A DNA stretch of 64,000 nucleotides from assembly GCA_910586755.1 (NCBI GenBank), contig CAJUJM010000043.1, positions 42,128-106,127 of the forward strand. Reading direction: 5' to 3'. The position numbers were made by a program, and so were the translations under genes. Position 1 is the first letter of the stretch. Every line of letters starts with the position of its first letter. The stretch comes from an uncultured Lachnospiraceae bacterium. Its GTDB lineage: Bacteria > Bacillota > Clostridia > Lachnospirales > Lachnospiraceae. This document shows positions 35,914 through 44,878 of this stretch, one piece after another. The notes under the pieces are model-generated. The model had not been told where the DNA came from and ran no database searches. It worked only from the letters and a program-made list of their open reading frames with translations.

Positions 35914-36534
35914 CTACTTGGCTCGTTGCCCGCGGGAGTAAACGCACCCGCAGTAGTCCTGCCGGTACAAGCCATACTCCTCAGAGAGCTCTACAGAACG
36001 CTTATAGCCATTCTTTTTCTTAAAATCCGAAGGCAGGAACGCCACCCCATATTCTGCCGCCAGCCGCTCTCCAATCTCATTCAGCCTGTCCGCCCGTTTT
36101 AAGGGACTGATAGTCAGGGTGGTGGTAAAATAGTCATAGCCTTTTCCCGCCGCCATGGCTGCCGCCGCCCGAAGCCGCAGCTCATAGCATTTCAAGCACC
36201 GTTCTCCTCCCTCCGGATCCGTCTCACGGCCCTTTACCTCCCGGTAAAATGCTTCCGGCTCATAGGGAGCGGCAATAAAGCTTACCGGATGTATAAAATC
36301 CATGGCAAAAATCAGGCGCTTCTGCTCCTCCACCCGTTTCTCATATTCTTCTTCCGGGAAAATATTGGGATTATAGTAGTATACTGTAATTTCAAAATAC
36401 CTGGACAGGTACTCCAGAACATAGCTGCTGCAGGGCGCACAGCAGCTATGCAAAAACAGGCGGGGCGCTTTCGCCTCCGCCTGAAACTCTGTCAGAATCC
36501 TGTCCAGCTCTCTCTGATAGTTTCTCTGATTCAT
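35914..36534 (-). CDS. queH: Epoxyqueuosine reductase QueH
   Basis: A 206-residue enzyme that reduces epoxyqueuosine to queuosine in tRNA, the non-homologous replacement of QueG. The Cys motifs for the metal cluster are all present: HSCCAPCSS near 29-37, ERCLKCYELR near 111-120, and DYCGCVYS near 193-200. The start is preceded by CAGGAGGAAT. It follows rpoD by 54 bases, with a weak hairpin (36558-36590) in the gap. Confidence 0.93.
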   Translation of the reverse strand: MNQRNYQRELDRILTEFQAEAKAPRLFLHSCCAPCSSYVLEYLSRYFEITVYYYNPNIFPEEEYEKRVEEQKRLIFAMDFIHPVSFIAAPYEPEAFYREVKGRETDPEGGERCLKCYELRLRAAAAMAAGKGYDYFTTTLTISPLKRADRLNEIGERLAAEYGVAFLPSDFKKKNGYKRSVELSEEYGLYRQDYCGCVYSRGQRAK

Positions 36535-36588
36535 ATTATTTTGGATTCCTCCTGATTAAAGGATCTGCCCGAAAGCGCAGGACTTCCT

Positions 36589-37713
36589 TTACAGGAAATC
36601 CCGTATGCGTTTGCTGCGAACCGGATTTCGCAGCTTCCGCAGGGCCTTGGCCTCAATCTGACGGATTCGCTCACGGGTTACATTAAATTCCTTGCCAACT
36701 TCCTCCAGAGTTCTGGGATGGCCGTCCTCCAGACCAAAACGCAGCACAATCACCTGACGTTCCCGCTCCTTTAAGTCCCCAAGAAGGGCGTCAATGTGCT
36801 CCCTCAGCATTACCGACTCCACATTTCCCTCAGGGGTAACTACATTGGAATCTGCCACAAAATCTCCTAAATTGGAATCGTCCTCCTCGCCGATGGGAGT
36901 CTCTAAAGACGCCGGCTCTCTGGCAATCTGCATGATTTCCATAACCTTATCCTCAGACATCTCCAGGGCGTCTGCAAGCTCCGGAACAGACGGCTCATAG
37001 CCCAGCTCCAGGGTAAGCTTGCGCTGCATTTTGGACATTTTGTTAATCGTCTCCACCATATGCACCGGAACCCGGATGGTTCTGGCCTGATCTGCCAGGG
37101 CCCGGGTCACTGACTGGCGAATCCACCAGGTCGCATATGTACTTAGCTTATATCCTTTTGTATAATCAAATTTTTCCACACCTTTAATAAGGCCAAGGTT
37201 TCCCTCCTGAACCAAATCAAGGAAGCTCATTCCTCTTCCTGTATAACGCTTTGCAATACTGACTACGAGACGTAAGTTTGCCTCAATCAAGCGTTCTTTT
37301 GCATATTCATCGCCCTCTGCTTTTCTTTTCGCCAGACGGAGCTCTTCATCTGCGCTTAAAAGAGGAACCGTACCAATCTCCTTTAAGTACATCCGAACCG
37401 GATCCTCGGTTCCAATGCCCTCCAACAGATCTACGGCTTCGATATCAATATCGTCGTCGTCACTGTCTTTCATGAAACTGTCGTCTAAATCGTCAAGCAG
37501 AAGGGCTTCATCGCTCAGCATAGCGTCATCGATTACCGGGACCACGTCCACTCCGCGGCCCTCCAGGTACGTATAAATTTGATCCATCTGCTCTGGATTT
37601 AAACTGTCTCCTGAAAAGAAATCATTGATTTCCCCTGCATCTAATGCATTGTGCCTGGTCTTGGCATATTCCAGAAGTTTTTCCAGTTTCTGTAAAAAGT
37701 CTTTCTTTTCCAC
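36589..37713 (-). CDS. rpoD: RNA polymerase primary sigma factor RpoD/SigA
   Basis: A 374-residue housekeeping sigma factor. It has a short acidic region 1.1 (DDLDD, DSDDDDIDIE), region 1.2 (DPVRMYLKEIG), region 2 with the -10 recognising helix (STYATWWIRQSVTRA), region 3 and region 4.2 (RTLEEVGKEFNVTRERIRQI). It has its own TTGATA/TATACT promoter. The usual partner dnaG is not beside it; the upstream neighbour is a lipid kinase gene. Confidence 0.97.
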   Translation of the reverse strand: MEKKDFLQKLEKLLEYAKTRHNALDAGEINDFFSGDSLNPEQMDQIYTYLEGRGVDVVPVIDDAMLSDEALLLDDLDDSFMKDSDDDDIDIEAVDLLEGIGTEDPVRMYLKEIGTVPLLSADEELRLAKRKAEGDEYAKERLIEANLRLVVSIAKRYTGRGMSFLDLVQEGNLGLIKGVEKFDYTKGYKLSTYATWWIRQSVTRALADQARTIRVPVHMVETINKMSKMQRKLTLELGYEPSVPELADALEMSEDKVMEIMQIAREPASLETPIGEEDDSNLGDFVADSNVVTPEGNVESVMLREHIDALLGDLKERERQVIVLRFGLEDGHPRTLEEVGKEFNVTRERIRQIEAKALRKLRNPVRSKRIRDFL

Positions 37714-37765
37714 CTGGTAACGTCCTTTCAGTTAGCTGTAAACTAATTGCTCTAAACAACTTTTT

Positions 37766-37794
37766 AGTATATAGGAAAAATTTCAATTTATCAA
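37766..37794 (-). promoter_or_regulatory. Sigma-A promoter of rpoD
   Basis: Minus strand: TTGATA (37789-37794), 17-base spacer, TATACT (37766-37771), 52 bases upstream of the start. Confidence 0.7.
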
Positions 37795-37829
37795 CATCTA
37801 TTTTGTATTTTATGTAAGTTTATGGAGAA

Positions 37830-38732
37830 TTATGACTCCTTTTCGTCAGGAATTATAATTTCCAGTCGTTTTTCCAAATTTTCCATAGTAATATCTGTCT
37901 GACTTCCGCCAAACTCCCCGTCTAATACCCAATCTATGGGTTCTTTCGACACCACCCGGATTTTTTTGGTTTTAAACTTGTAGACGTAGTCGTTAGGTTC
38001 TTCCTTTAAAAACATGTAGGAAATAATGTTGCTTAAATCCTTAGGAGTTTTGGGAGTGCGGATAAGCAGCACCTCAAACAAACCGTCATTTAACGCGACA
38101 GACTGGGTAACCAGCCCCTTAAATCCTCCTACGCTGATGGTATTGGTAACCATACCGAAAACGAACTCATCCTCCAGCACCATTTCCTCACACTCTATCC
38201 GGCAGTAACTGCTCTTTAGAGAAGCCAGGCTCTTAACCCCTTCCAGCATGTAAGCCTGATGCCCCAAAATATTTTTCTTATCCTGAGGCGTCTGGTAAGA
38301 AATCTCGGTAAAAGCGCCAAAAGCGGCAATATAGATAAAATACCGTTCTTCCCCAAACCGGCCTATGTCGATAGGATAGAGCCTGCCTTCCACCACAGTC
38401 TGAGCCGCCTCCTGCATTTTCTTAGGAAGCATCAGGCTGGAAGCAAAATCATTGGTGGAGCCAGCCGGAATATAGCCAAGAGCAGGGGGAGTCTTTAACT
38501 CCATAAGTCCGGAAACCGTCTCATTCAGGGTGCCGTCTCCGCCGCTGCAGACAACGGCCAGCGCATCTCCTCCCTGATTGATTACCGTTTCTCTTGCATC
38601 CCCCCGGCTCTGTGTGACATGAACCTGGACGCAGTATCCAGCCTTGGTAAAGACATCTAAAATATCAATTAATCTGTTTCGTATCTGCTCTCTTCCTGAG
38701 CACGGATTTACAATAAAAAGAAGTTTATCCAT
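37830..38732 (-). CDS. Diacylglycerol kinase-family lipid kinase (YegS/DgkB-like)
   Basis: A 300-residue soluble lipid kinase. The nucleotide motif VCSGGDGTLNETVSGL lies near 61-76, PAGSTNDFA near 89-97, and the C-terminal beta-sandwich ends with VLDGEFGG. Family members phosphorylate diacylglycerol or related lipids for membrane lipid recycling. It is the last gene of the run argF - small membrane gene - birA - mutY - lipid kinase, 23 bases behind mutY. Confidence 0.9.
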   Translation of the reverse strand: MDKLLFIVNPCSGREQIRNRLIDILDVFTKAGYCVQVHVTQSRGDARETVINQGGDALAVVCSGGDGTLNETVSGLMELKTPPALGYIPAGSTNDFASSLMLPKKMQEAAQTVVEGRLYPIDIGRFGEERYFIYIAAFGAFTEISYQTPQDKKNILGHQAYMLEGVKSLASLKSSYCRIECEEMVLEDEFVFGMVTNTISVGGFKGLVTQSVALNDGLFEVLLIRTPKTPKDLSNIISYMFLKEEPNDYVYKFKTKKIRVVSKEPIDWVLDGEFGGSQTDITMENLEKRLEIIIPDEKES

Positions 38733-38755
38733 TCCTTTCCCTCTTTCTCATTATC

Positions 38756-39901
38756 TCACATTATTAATTTCCTATACGCCGAAAATGCATTTGGAAGCGG
38801 ATATTTTCCCTCCAGATTCTTCTTTTCCGTAAAAAACATGTCCAAACCGCCCCCGGCAGTCTGTCTCAGCCGGACCCGGTATCCGGTCATCTCCCATTCT
38901 ACGTGGGAAAAGATATGCTTTGCCTCCGGAAGAGGCTCCACTGAAAGGATCTCTCCTTTTTCAAATCCAAAGGCCTCCGGAAGATCTTTTTCCTCCAGCC
39001 TTCCCGGCTCATTGGGAAGCTCATAAAGGGATGCCAAAAGCCCTGACGGCGGGCGCTTTCTCAAAGCAATCTGCCCTTCCCGTTCCAAAACAAGGACTGT
39101 GAAAGCCTCTTTTTTCCTGGCCCTTTTAGGGGCTTTCCAGGGGATCTCCCGGTACATCCCGTCCCGCCCGGCTTTGCACAAAGAAGCCAGAGGACAAACC
39201 AGACATTTAGGTTCTCCGTTAGGTACACAAACCAAAGCTCCGGTTTCAATAAGAGCCTGGTTAAAATCTCCCGGATGTTCCTGAGGCATAGTGGTTTTTA
39301 AAAGGCTTTCTATCCTCTTTTTAAAAGAGGGTTTGGCAATATCCGTCCTGTCTCCCAGCACCCTGGCGGTAACCCGCAGAACATTCCCGTCAACTGCCGG
39401 AACCGGTATGGAAAAAGCGATGGATGCAATGGCTCCCGCCGTATAGCTTCCGATACCCGGAAGCTTCAGGATTTCCCCGAATTCCTCCGGCATTTTTCCT
39501 CCATAGGTTTCCATCAAAATCCTGGCGCACTTTTGCAGATTTTTGGCCCGGCTGTAGTAGCCTAGCCCCTCCCAAAGCTTTAAAAGCCGTTCCTCCGGAA
39601 CCTTAGCTAAACTCTCGATATCCGGAAGCTCTTCTAAAAAGCGCCTGAAATAGGGCTTAACCGCTTCTACCCGGGTTTGCTGAAGCATAATTTCCGAGAT
39701 CCAAATCCGGTACGGGTCTTTACTCCCTCTCCAGGGAAGTGTTCTGGCATTTTCTCTGTACCACGCCAGCAGCGGGCGGTTTAAGCCCCTTAGCCTTTCT
39801 TCCTCAGAAAGTTCCCTCTCCCCGTCCCGGGAAGACAGGTCCTCTAAAACCTGAATGCTGTCATAAAGCTGTTTGATAGAATCTGTTTCAGACATACCCA
39901 T
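38756..39901 (-). CDS. mutY: A/G-specific adenine glycosylase MutY
   Basis: A 381-residue DNA repair enzyme that removes adenine opposite 8-oxoguanine. The helix-hairpin-helix and catalytic region reads LPGIGSYTAGAIASIAF with the Asp in PAVDGNVLR; motif WISEIMLQQTRVE is near 70. The 4Fe-4S site is C-X7-C-X2-C-X5-C (CVPNGEPKCLVCPLASLC), one residue longer in the first gap than the textbook spacing. The C-terminal NUDIX-like domain (about 255-380) recognises oxoG. The start overlaps the birA 3' end by 14 bases. Confidence 0.95.
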   Translation of the reverse strand: MGMSETDSIKQLYDSIQVLEDLSSRDGERELSEEERLRGLNRPLLAWYRENARTLPWRGSKDPYRIWISEIMLQQTRVEAVKPYFRRFLEELPDIESLAKVPEERLLKLWEGLGYYSRAKNLQKCARILMETYGGKMPEEFGEILKLPGIGSYTAGAIASIAFSIPVPAVDGNVLRVTARVLGDRTDIAKPSFKKRIESLLKTTMPQEHPGDFNQALIETGALVCVPNGEPKCLVCPLASLCKAGRDGMYREIPWKAPKRARKKEAFTVLVLEREGQIALRKRPPSGLLASLYELPNEPGRLEEKDLPEAFGFEKGEILSVEPLPEAKHIFSHVEWEMTGYRVRLRQTAGGGLDMFFTEKKNLEGKYPLPNAFSAYRKLIM

Positions 39902-40697
39902 ATACTCCTCTTACCGAGACCTCTCCGGAAAAAATCGTCTTTTCCTCTCCGTCAGGTAAGACCACCAGCAATTCTCCCTCCGAACCGATTCCCCGGCACA
40001 GGCCTGTATACTCTCCCCCCGGCTCCAGCACCCGCACCTGGCGGCCCAGATTAACCAGCTTTGCATCATATTCCTCCTTCAAAGCCCTTAAATCCAGAGT
40101 CTGCAAAAAGGTTTCCCAGTATTCTTCAAAAGCCGCCATCACACAGCCTATCACCTTTTTCCGGTTTATCTCCTCTCCTTTTACCAGATAGAGGGACGTG
40201 GCAGACTCTTTAATCTCTTCTGGAAACTCCTTTATATTGGCATTAATTCCTATCCCTACTACTACATGCTCCGTCACATTCCCCTGAGTCCGCATTTCGG
40301 TGAGTATGCCGCAGATTTTCTTTTGACCTATTACCAGGTCGTTTGGCCATTTAATCCTGCTGTCCAGACCGGTCCCAAGGCGGATTCCCTTTTCTACGGC
40401 CAGCGCAGCTACCAGGGTCAGCATGGATGCCTTCTGGGGCGGAATCTCAGGGCGCAGGAGCAGGCTCATCCAGATCCCTGTCCCTGCAGGCGATACCCAG
40501 CCTCGTCCCCTTCTTCCTTTACCGGCGTTCTGACATTCGGAAACCACAAGGGTCCCCTCCGGCCATCCCTCTGCCGCCAGCCTTCTGCACTGGATATTGG
40601 TGGAATCTGTCTCCGAAAACACCTTGATCCGTTTTCCGGCCCAGCTCCCTGTTATCTCTGCCAATATGGCTTCTTCTGTAAGAAACTTCTGATCCAT
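39888..40697 (-). CDS. birA: Biotin-[acetyl-CoA-carboxylase] ligase, single-domain
   Basis: A 269-residue biotin protein ligase that attaches biotin to carboxylase subunits. ATG 40697 has GGAGG five bases upstream; the frame to 40748 is not supported. Catalytic motifs are SETDSTN, GRRGRGWVSP and KWPNDLVI, with a C-terminal SH3-like part. The N-terminal winged helix of bifunctional BirA is missing, so this form cannot act as the biotin repressor by itself. It lies two bases behind the small membrane gene. Confidence 0.93.
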   Translation of the reverse strand: MDQKFLTEEAILAEITGSWAGKRIKVFSETDSTNIQCRRLAAEGWPEGTLVVSECQNAGKGRRGRGWVSPAGTGIWMSLLLRPEIPPQKASMLTLVAALAVEKGIRLGTGLDSRIKWPNDLVIGQKKICGILTEMRTQGNVTEHVVVGIGINANIKEFPEEIKESATSLYLVKGEEINRKKVIGCVMAAFEEYWETFLQTLDLRALKEEYDAKLVNLGRQVRVLEPGGEYTGLCRGIGSEGELLVVLPDGEEKTIFSGEVSVRGVYGYV

Positions 40698-40699
40698 CG

Positions 40700-41005
40700 T
40701 TACCTCCACAAGCTTATGGCGCTGATCACAGCCAAAGCAGTGAGGCACAGGCCCATAAAAAGCAGAAGAACCCCACTGATTTTTTTCTTTTTACTTCTGC
40801 CGCTCTGGACAATCTTAAAATAACCGTTGACAAAATTCAAAACCGCTGCCAGGAAAAAAATAATGGGAAATAAAGTTAAGTGGGTCTCTGGATTTAAAAA
40901 TGTTATAACCGCCATTACCACAATAGCCAGTCCGATAACAATATGGATCAGATCCAGCATAAAGCGGCTGTTTTTAGATATCTTCTTTCCGGCTTGACCG
41001 TACAT
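40700..41005 (-). CDS. Small membrane protein of unknown function
   Basis: A 101-residue protein I do not recognise. It has three hydrophobic segments (about 17-37, 43-63 and 77-98) with a basic loop between the second and third (SGRSKKKK). Its start codon immediately follows the argF stop, and its stop is two bases before birA, so it is clearly co-translated within a housekeeping operon. Confidence 0.75.
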   Translation of the reverse strand: MYGQAGKKISKNSRFMLDLIHIVIGLAIVVMAVITFLNPETHLTLFPIIFFLAAVLNFVNGYFKIVQSGRSKKKKISGVLLLFMGLCLTALAVISAISLWR

Positions 41006-41998
41006 TTATACGCCTCCCAACGTGGCTGCCATCACGGCCTTAATGGTATGGACACGGTTCTCCGCTTCATCAAATACCTTAGACTGGCTGCTTTCAAACA
41101 CCTGATCCGTTACTTCCATATCCTGAATCCCAAAGCGCTCCCCCATCTCCTTGCCGATACCGGTCTTCAAATCATGGAATGCAGGCAGGCAGTGAAGGAA
41201 AATGGCTTTCTCACCTGCATTTTTCATCACATCCATAGTAACCTTGTATGGGGATAATTCCCGGATCCTCTCTTCCCAAACTTCGTCCGACTCTCCCATA
41301 GACACCCAGACATCCGTATAAACCACATCCGCCCCTTTGGTTCCGGCAGTCACATCGGATGTCAGCGTCAAACTGCCGCCGGACTGGGCCGCATACCCCC
41401 GGCACTGGCTTACCAGCTCTTCATTGGGGAAATATTTCTCAGGTGCACAGGCCACAAAGTCCATGCCCATTTTGGAACAGGCAATCATCAGAGAATTGCC
41501 CATATTATACCGGGCATCCCCCATATAGGCCAGACGCAGGCCCTGCAACCGGCCAAAGTGCTCCCGGATAGTCAAAAGATCCGCTAACATCTGAGTGGGA
41601 TGGTACTCATTGGTCAGTCCGTTCCAAACCGGAACTCCTGCATATCGGGCCAGCTCTTCCACAATTTCCTGGCCGTATCCCCGGTATTCGATTCCTTCGT
41701 ATAACCGGCCTAAAACCCTGGCTGTATCTGCAATGCTCTCCTTCTTGCCAATCTGGGAAGCCTTGGGATCCAGATAAGTAGAACCCATCCCCAAATCGTG
41801 GGCGGCCACCTCAAAGGAGCACCTGGTCCGGGTGCTTGTCTTTTCAAAAATCAGAGCAACGTTCTTTCCCTTTAAAGTGTGGGTGAGCACACCCTTTTTC
41901 TTTTTGTCCTTTAAATCCGCCGCCAGATCCAATAAATAAGTAATCTCTTCCGGTGTATAATCTTTCAATGTCAAAAAATGTCTTCCCTTTAAATCCAT
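41006..41998 (-). CDS. argF: Ornithine carbamoyltransferase
   Basis: A 330-residue enzyme joining ornithine and carbamoyl phosphate to citrulline. The carbamoyl phosphate site STRTRCSFE is near 55, HPTQ near 133, and the ornithine-side FLHCLPAFHD near 268. It could be biosynthetic ArgF or catabolic ArcB; with no arginine deiminase nearby I prefer ArgF. It is the first gene of a five-gene operon. The 48 bases upstream hold no clear promoter or ARG box. Confidence 0.94.
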   Translation of the reverse strand: MDLKGRHFLTLKDYTPEEITYLLDLAADLKDKKKKGVLTHTLKGKNVALIFEKTSTRTRCSFEVAAHDLGMGSTYLDPKASQIGKKESIADTARVLGRLYEGIEYRGYGQEIVEELARYAGVPVWNGLTNEYHPTQMLADLLTIREHFGRLQGLRLAYMGDARYNMGNSLMIACSKMGMDFVACAPEKYFPNEELVSQCRGYAAQSGGSLTLTSDVTAGTKGADVVYTDVWVSMGESDEVWEERIRELSPYKVTMDVMKNAGEKAIFLHCLPAFHDLKTGIGKEMGERFGIQDMEVTDQVFESSQSKVFDEAENRVHTIKAVMAATLGGV

Positions 41999-42046
41999 TT
42001 TCTTGTTCTCCCCTTGTTTATATGAGATTTTTGTAGATATAAAATA

Positions 42047-43198
42047 CTATATTGGCAGACGCCTGTCAAGTGTGCCCAGCTTCTTCTGTACTTCTTTTAC
42101 CAGCTCCTCCGCTGTATAAATATAAAATCTCTTCAACCGCAGCTTTTTAGCCATCTCTTCCAAAACTGCCAGATAAAGCTCTTTGTAGTCCCAATCCGCC
42201 TTAAGGCGAAGCCGATCTGCCAGGTGAGGGAATATCCTCTCTGTAAAAGGGCGGTAACCTTCCAGTCCTTCCCAGCCCTCATCTTCTAAAACCGGGCGGA
42301 TATAGAGTTTTAACAGTTCCATCTCAGACAGCATCCTGTCAAAATAGTAGGCTTCTGTCCCCGGGGCATCAATATAGTAGCTTCGGCCCCAAAGACCATA
42401 AAGCATCCGTTTTGCATCAAAATATCCTAAAACCATATTTTTTCTGGCCTTTTTCTTATTGAAATCCAGGATCCCACCTAAATCCTGCCGGGGTGCAACC
42501 GGATAAAGCCGGACATCCTCCGGAATCTCTAAAAAGCGCTGACTGTCCCTTCCCAGGCCGTAAATCCGCAGGACAATAATATCTTTATAGCCTTCATTCA
42601 GAAGAGGCTCAATGGGAACATTATCCACGCTGCCGCCGTCCACATACCGTTTTCCTCCCAGCTTTTCATTTTTAAAGGCCAGAAAATAGGCGCTGGCAAG
42701 AAGCATATTTCCAATCTCCCCTTCCGGCAGGGATTTTACATCGATCAGAAGCTTTTTCCTGTCTGACAGGGAATAGGTTACCACAAACAGATCTCTGGAG
42801 GACTTGCGGATTCTGTCTTCATCTACCGTTTCGGTAATCAGATTTCGAAGAGGGGTTATTTCCATCCCTCTGTCAGAAAATATTTTTCTCATAATACTTA
42901 ATATTTCCTGGAGATCCTCAGTGGTCAGGTTGAAGGACAACAGCTTTTCCATAATAGAGTCTTCTACATCCATTACCTTGGAATAAGTAATGTTCTCCCA
43001 GATGTATTCTGCCTTTTCCAGGTCATCCATACACATCAGAGCGCCGTTTAGCGCGCCTACAGAAGCCCCGGAAATTCCCTTTATAGAGATTCCGGCCTCT
43101 TTAAGCGCTTTCCACGCGCCTATCTGGTAAGCGCCCCTTGCGCCGCCTCCCTCTAAAACAATACCGTATTCCTTTGAATCGTCAATCTGCAGTTCCAT
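42047..43198 (-). CDS. Patatin-like phospholipase family protein
   Basis: A 383-residue acyl hydrolase. The oxyanion loop GGGARGAYQIG is at 17-27, the nucleophile Ser in GASVG near 44-48, and the catalytic Asp in VDGGSVDN near 187-194. A C-terminal extension of about 150 residues is not part of the patatin core. No signal peptide, so it is cytoplasmic. It is a RssA/YchK-like form; the lipid substrate is unknown. Confidence 0.9.
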   Translation of the reverse strand: MELQIDDSKEYGIVLEGGGARGAYQIGAWKALKEAGISIKGISGASVGALNGALMCMDDLEKAEYIWENITYSKVMDVEDSIMEKLLSFNLTTEDLQEILSIMRKIFSDRGMEITPLRNLITETVDEDRIRKSSRDLFVVTYSLSDRKKLLIDVKSLPEGEIGNMLLASAYFLAFKNEKLGGKRYVDGGSVDNVPIEPLLNEGYKDIIVLRIYGLGRDSQRFLEIPEDVRLYPVAPRQDLGGILDFNKKKARKNMVLGYFDAKRMLYGLWGRSYYIDAPGTEAYYFDRMLSEMELLKLYIRPVLEDEGWEGLEGYRPFTERIFPHLADRLRLKADWDYKELYLAVLEEMAKKLRLKRFYIYTAEELVKEVQKKLGTLDRRLPI

Positions 43199-43249
43199 TG
43201 GTCCCTCCTTTTTCTATTCCCTGTTCACTGAGGAGATCTGTTTAGAGAT

Positions 43250-43318
43250 AAAAAACCGGCGCAAAGTGAATCTGCCGGCTCTTCCTTTCCGGAAGCCCGC
43301 TTTTTTCCACTCTGCGCC
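43250..43318 (-). terminator. Rho-independent terminator of the nfeD-SPFH operon
   Basis: Minus strand: an 11-bp outer stem GGCGCAGAGTG / CACTTTGCGCC (43308-43318 with 43258-43268, one G-U) ends in GGTTTTTTA. An inner GGCTTCC/GGAAGAGCC hairpin lies inside, so the whole forms a branched stem. Confidence 0.8.
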
Positions 43319-43338
43319 TGCCCCTTTTTCTTCCGAAT

Positions 43339-44280
43339 CTACTTCATATCCCCTTCTGCCTTTTTGGCAATCTCTGTCATAGAGGTAACCAGTCCGGCCA
43401 GTCCCTGAATCTCAGACGGAATAATAATTTTAGTTGCCCGTCCGTTGGCTGCCGCCTGAAATGCCTCTAAGCTCTTTAACTGGAGAACCGATGTGTCAGC
43501 CCCGGCTTCTTTGATAAACCGAATACCATCTGCCTGAGCCTGCTGGATCTTTAGAATCGCCTCCGCCTGGCCCTCTGCCTCCTTGATCCGCTTCTCTTTC
43601 TCTGCCTCAGCGCGGAGGATGGCTGCCTGTTTATCTGCCTCAGCATCCAGAATCGCAGATTCCTTCTTTCCTTCCGCTACCAGAACCGTAGACTTCTTCT
43701 CGCCTTCTGCACGGAGGATCGCCTCACGGCGCTCACGCTCTGCCTTCATCTGCTTCTCCATAGCGTCCTGAATAGCAGCCGGAGGAATAATATTCTTAAG
43801 CTCCACGCGGTTTACTTTAATGCCCCACGGGTCTGTTGCAATATCCAGAGACGCCCGCATCTTGGCGTTAATGGTCTCTCTGGAGGTTAAGGTCTGATCA
43901 AGCTCCATCTCACCGATAATATTTCTAAGGGTAGTGGCTGTCAGGTTTTCAATGGCCATAATCGGATTCTCCACGCCGTAAGCATACAGCTTGGGATCGG
44001 TAATCTGGAAAAACACAACCGTGTCAATCCGCATGGTTACATTATCCTTGGTAATAACCGGCTGAGGCGGGAAGTCCGCTACCTGTTCCTTTAAATTTAC
44101 CCTCTTTGCCACTCTCTCAATAATGGGAATCTTAAAATTCAGGCCAGTGGACCAGGTAGTCTGGTAAGCGCCTAACCGCTCTATCACTACTGCCTGGGCC
44201 TGGGGCACAATCTTAATGCAGGATGCCAGCACAATCAACACAATCAGTAACAGTATGACAACTAAAATAATTCCTCCCAT
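43339..44280 (-). CDS. SPFH/band 7 membrane protein (QmcA/stomatin-like)
   Basis: A 313-residue flotillin/stomatin-type protein with one N-terminal membrane helix (about 4-24), a band 7 domain (about 25-180; LGAYQTTWSTGLNFKIP) and a long charged helical region (about 190-270) with repeated AEA/AEGxKK units that form a coiled coil. It follows the NfeD gene by 11 bases; the two form a known membrane microdomain/proteostasis pair. Confidence 0.93.
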   Translation of the reverse strand: MGGIILVVILLLIVLIVLASCIKIVPQAQAVVIERLGAYQTTWSTGLNFKIPIIERVAKRVNLKEQVADFPPQPVITKDNVTMRIDTVVFFQITDPKLYAYGVENPIMAIENLTATTLRNIIGEMELDQTLTSRETINAKMRASLDIATDPWGIKVNRVELKNIIPPAAIQDAMEKQMKAERERREAILRAEGEKKSTVLVAEGKKESAILDAEADKQAAILRAEAEKEKRIKEAEGQAEAILKIQQAQADGIRFIKEAGADTSVLQLKSLEAFQAAANGRATKIIIPSEIQGLAGLVTSMTEIAKKAEGDMK

Positions 44281-44291
44281 AAATCTCCCTC

Positions 44292-44726
44292 CTACCGGGC
44301 GTCGTCCGCTACAATCAGCTTGACGCCCCGAATCTCTTTGACAGTTACAATGGTACCTTCCTTCAATACCAAATCATCCCGGACGCTTCTGGCCGTCCAT
44401 TCCTGGCCATTAATAATCGCTGCCCCGGTGGCATTTAAATTATCTACCGCAGCCGTAACTTTTGCCTGCTTTCCCACCAGGCTTTCCGCATTTGTCTTGG
44501 TAATGGCGCCGTTTACATATTTCTTTGCAAAAGGCCTGACCAGAATCAGGACTACAAAGGATACTATCACAAAAACCACCAGCTGCGCTTCCGTTCCTAT
44601 CCCGGTAAAACTTAAGGCAAAGGACACCAGAGCCCCGGCTGCAAACCATATGGTGGTCAACGCCATGGTAGCTATCTCAATACCCAGCAAGATAACAAAT
44701 ATGATTAGCCACATAATCGGTGTCAT
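44292..44726 (-). CDS. NfeD-family membrane protein
   Basis: A 144-residue protein with two to three N-terminal membrane segments (about 4-70) and a C-terminal OB-fold (about 85-142; LVGKQAKVTAAVDN, VTVKEIRGVKLIV). It is the short, protease-less NfeD form that partners SPFH proteins. AGGGGG precedes the start. Confidence 0.93.
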   Translation of the reverse strand: MTPIMWLIIFVILLGIEIATMALTTIWFAAGALVSFALSFTGIGTEAQLVVFVIVSFVVLILVRPFAKKYVNGAITKTNAESLVGKQAKVTAAVDNLNATGAAIINGQEWTARSVRDDLVLKEGTIVTVKEIRGVKLIVADDAR

Positions 44727-44810
44727 AGCTTCCGCCCCCTTTCTCTTTTAATGTAGTTTATTACGCCATGAGTACATACGTCACAGGCAGAGACTCTGCC
44801 CTATGCGGAC

Positions 44811-44839
44811 ATTATAGCATATCGGAACCGCCAATACAA
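44811..44839 (-). promoter_or_regulatory. Promoter of the nfeD-SPFH operon
   Basis: Minus strand: TATAAT (44811-44816) with a weak -35 TTGTAT (44834-44839), 17-base spacer. A leader hairpin GGCAGA-GTC-TCTGCC follows at about 44786-44800. Other bases of 44727-45011 belong mostly to the structured element at 44879. Confidence 0.5.
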
Positions 44840-44878
44840 CCGCGCCGGCGGCTCCAGATCTTACATTTTTATAAACAA

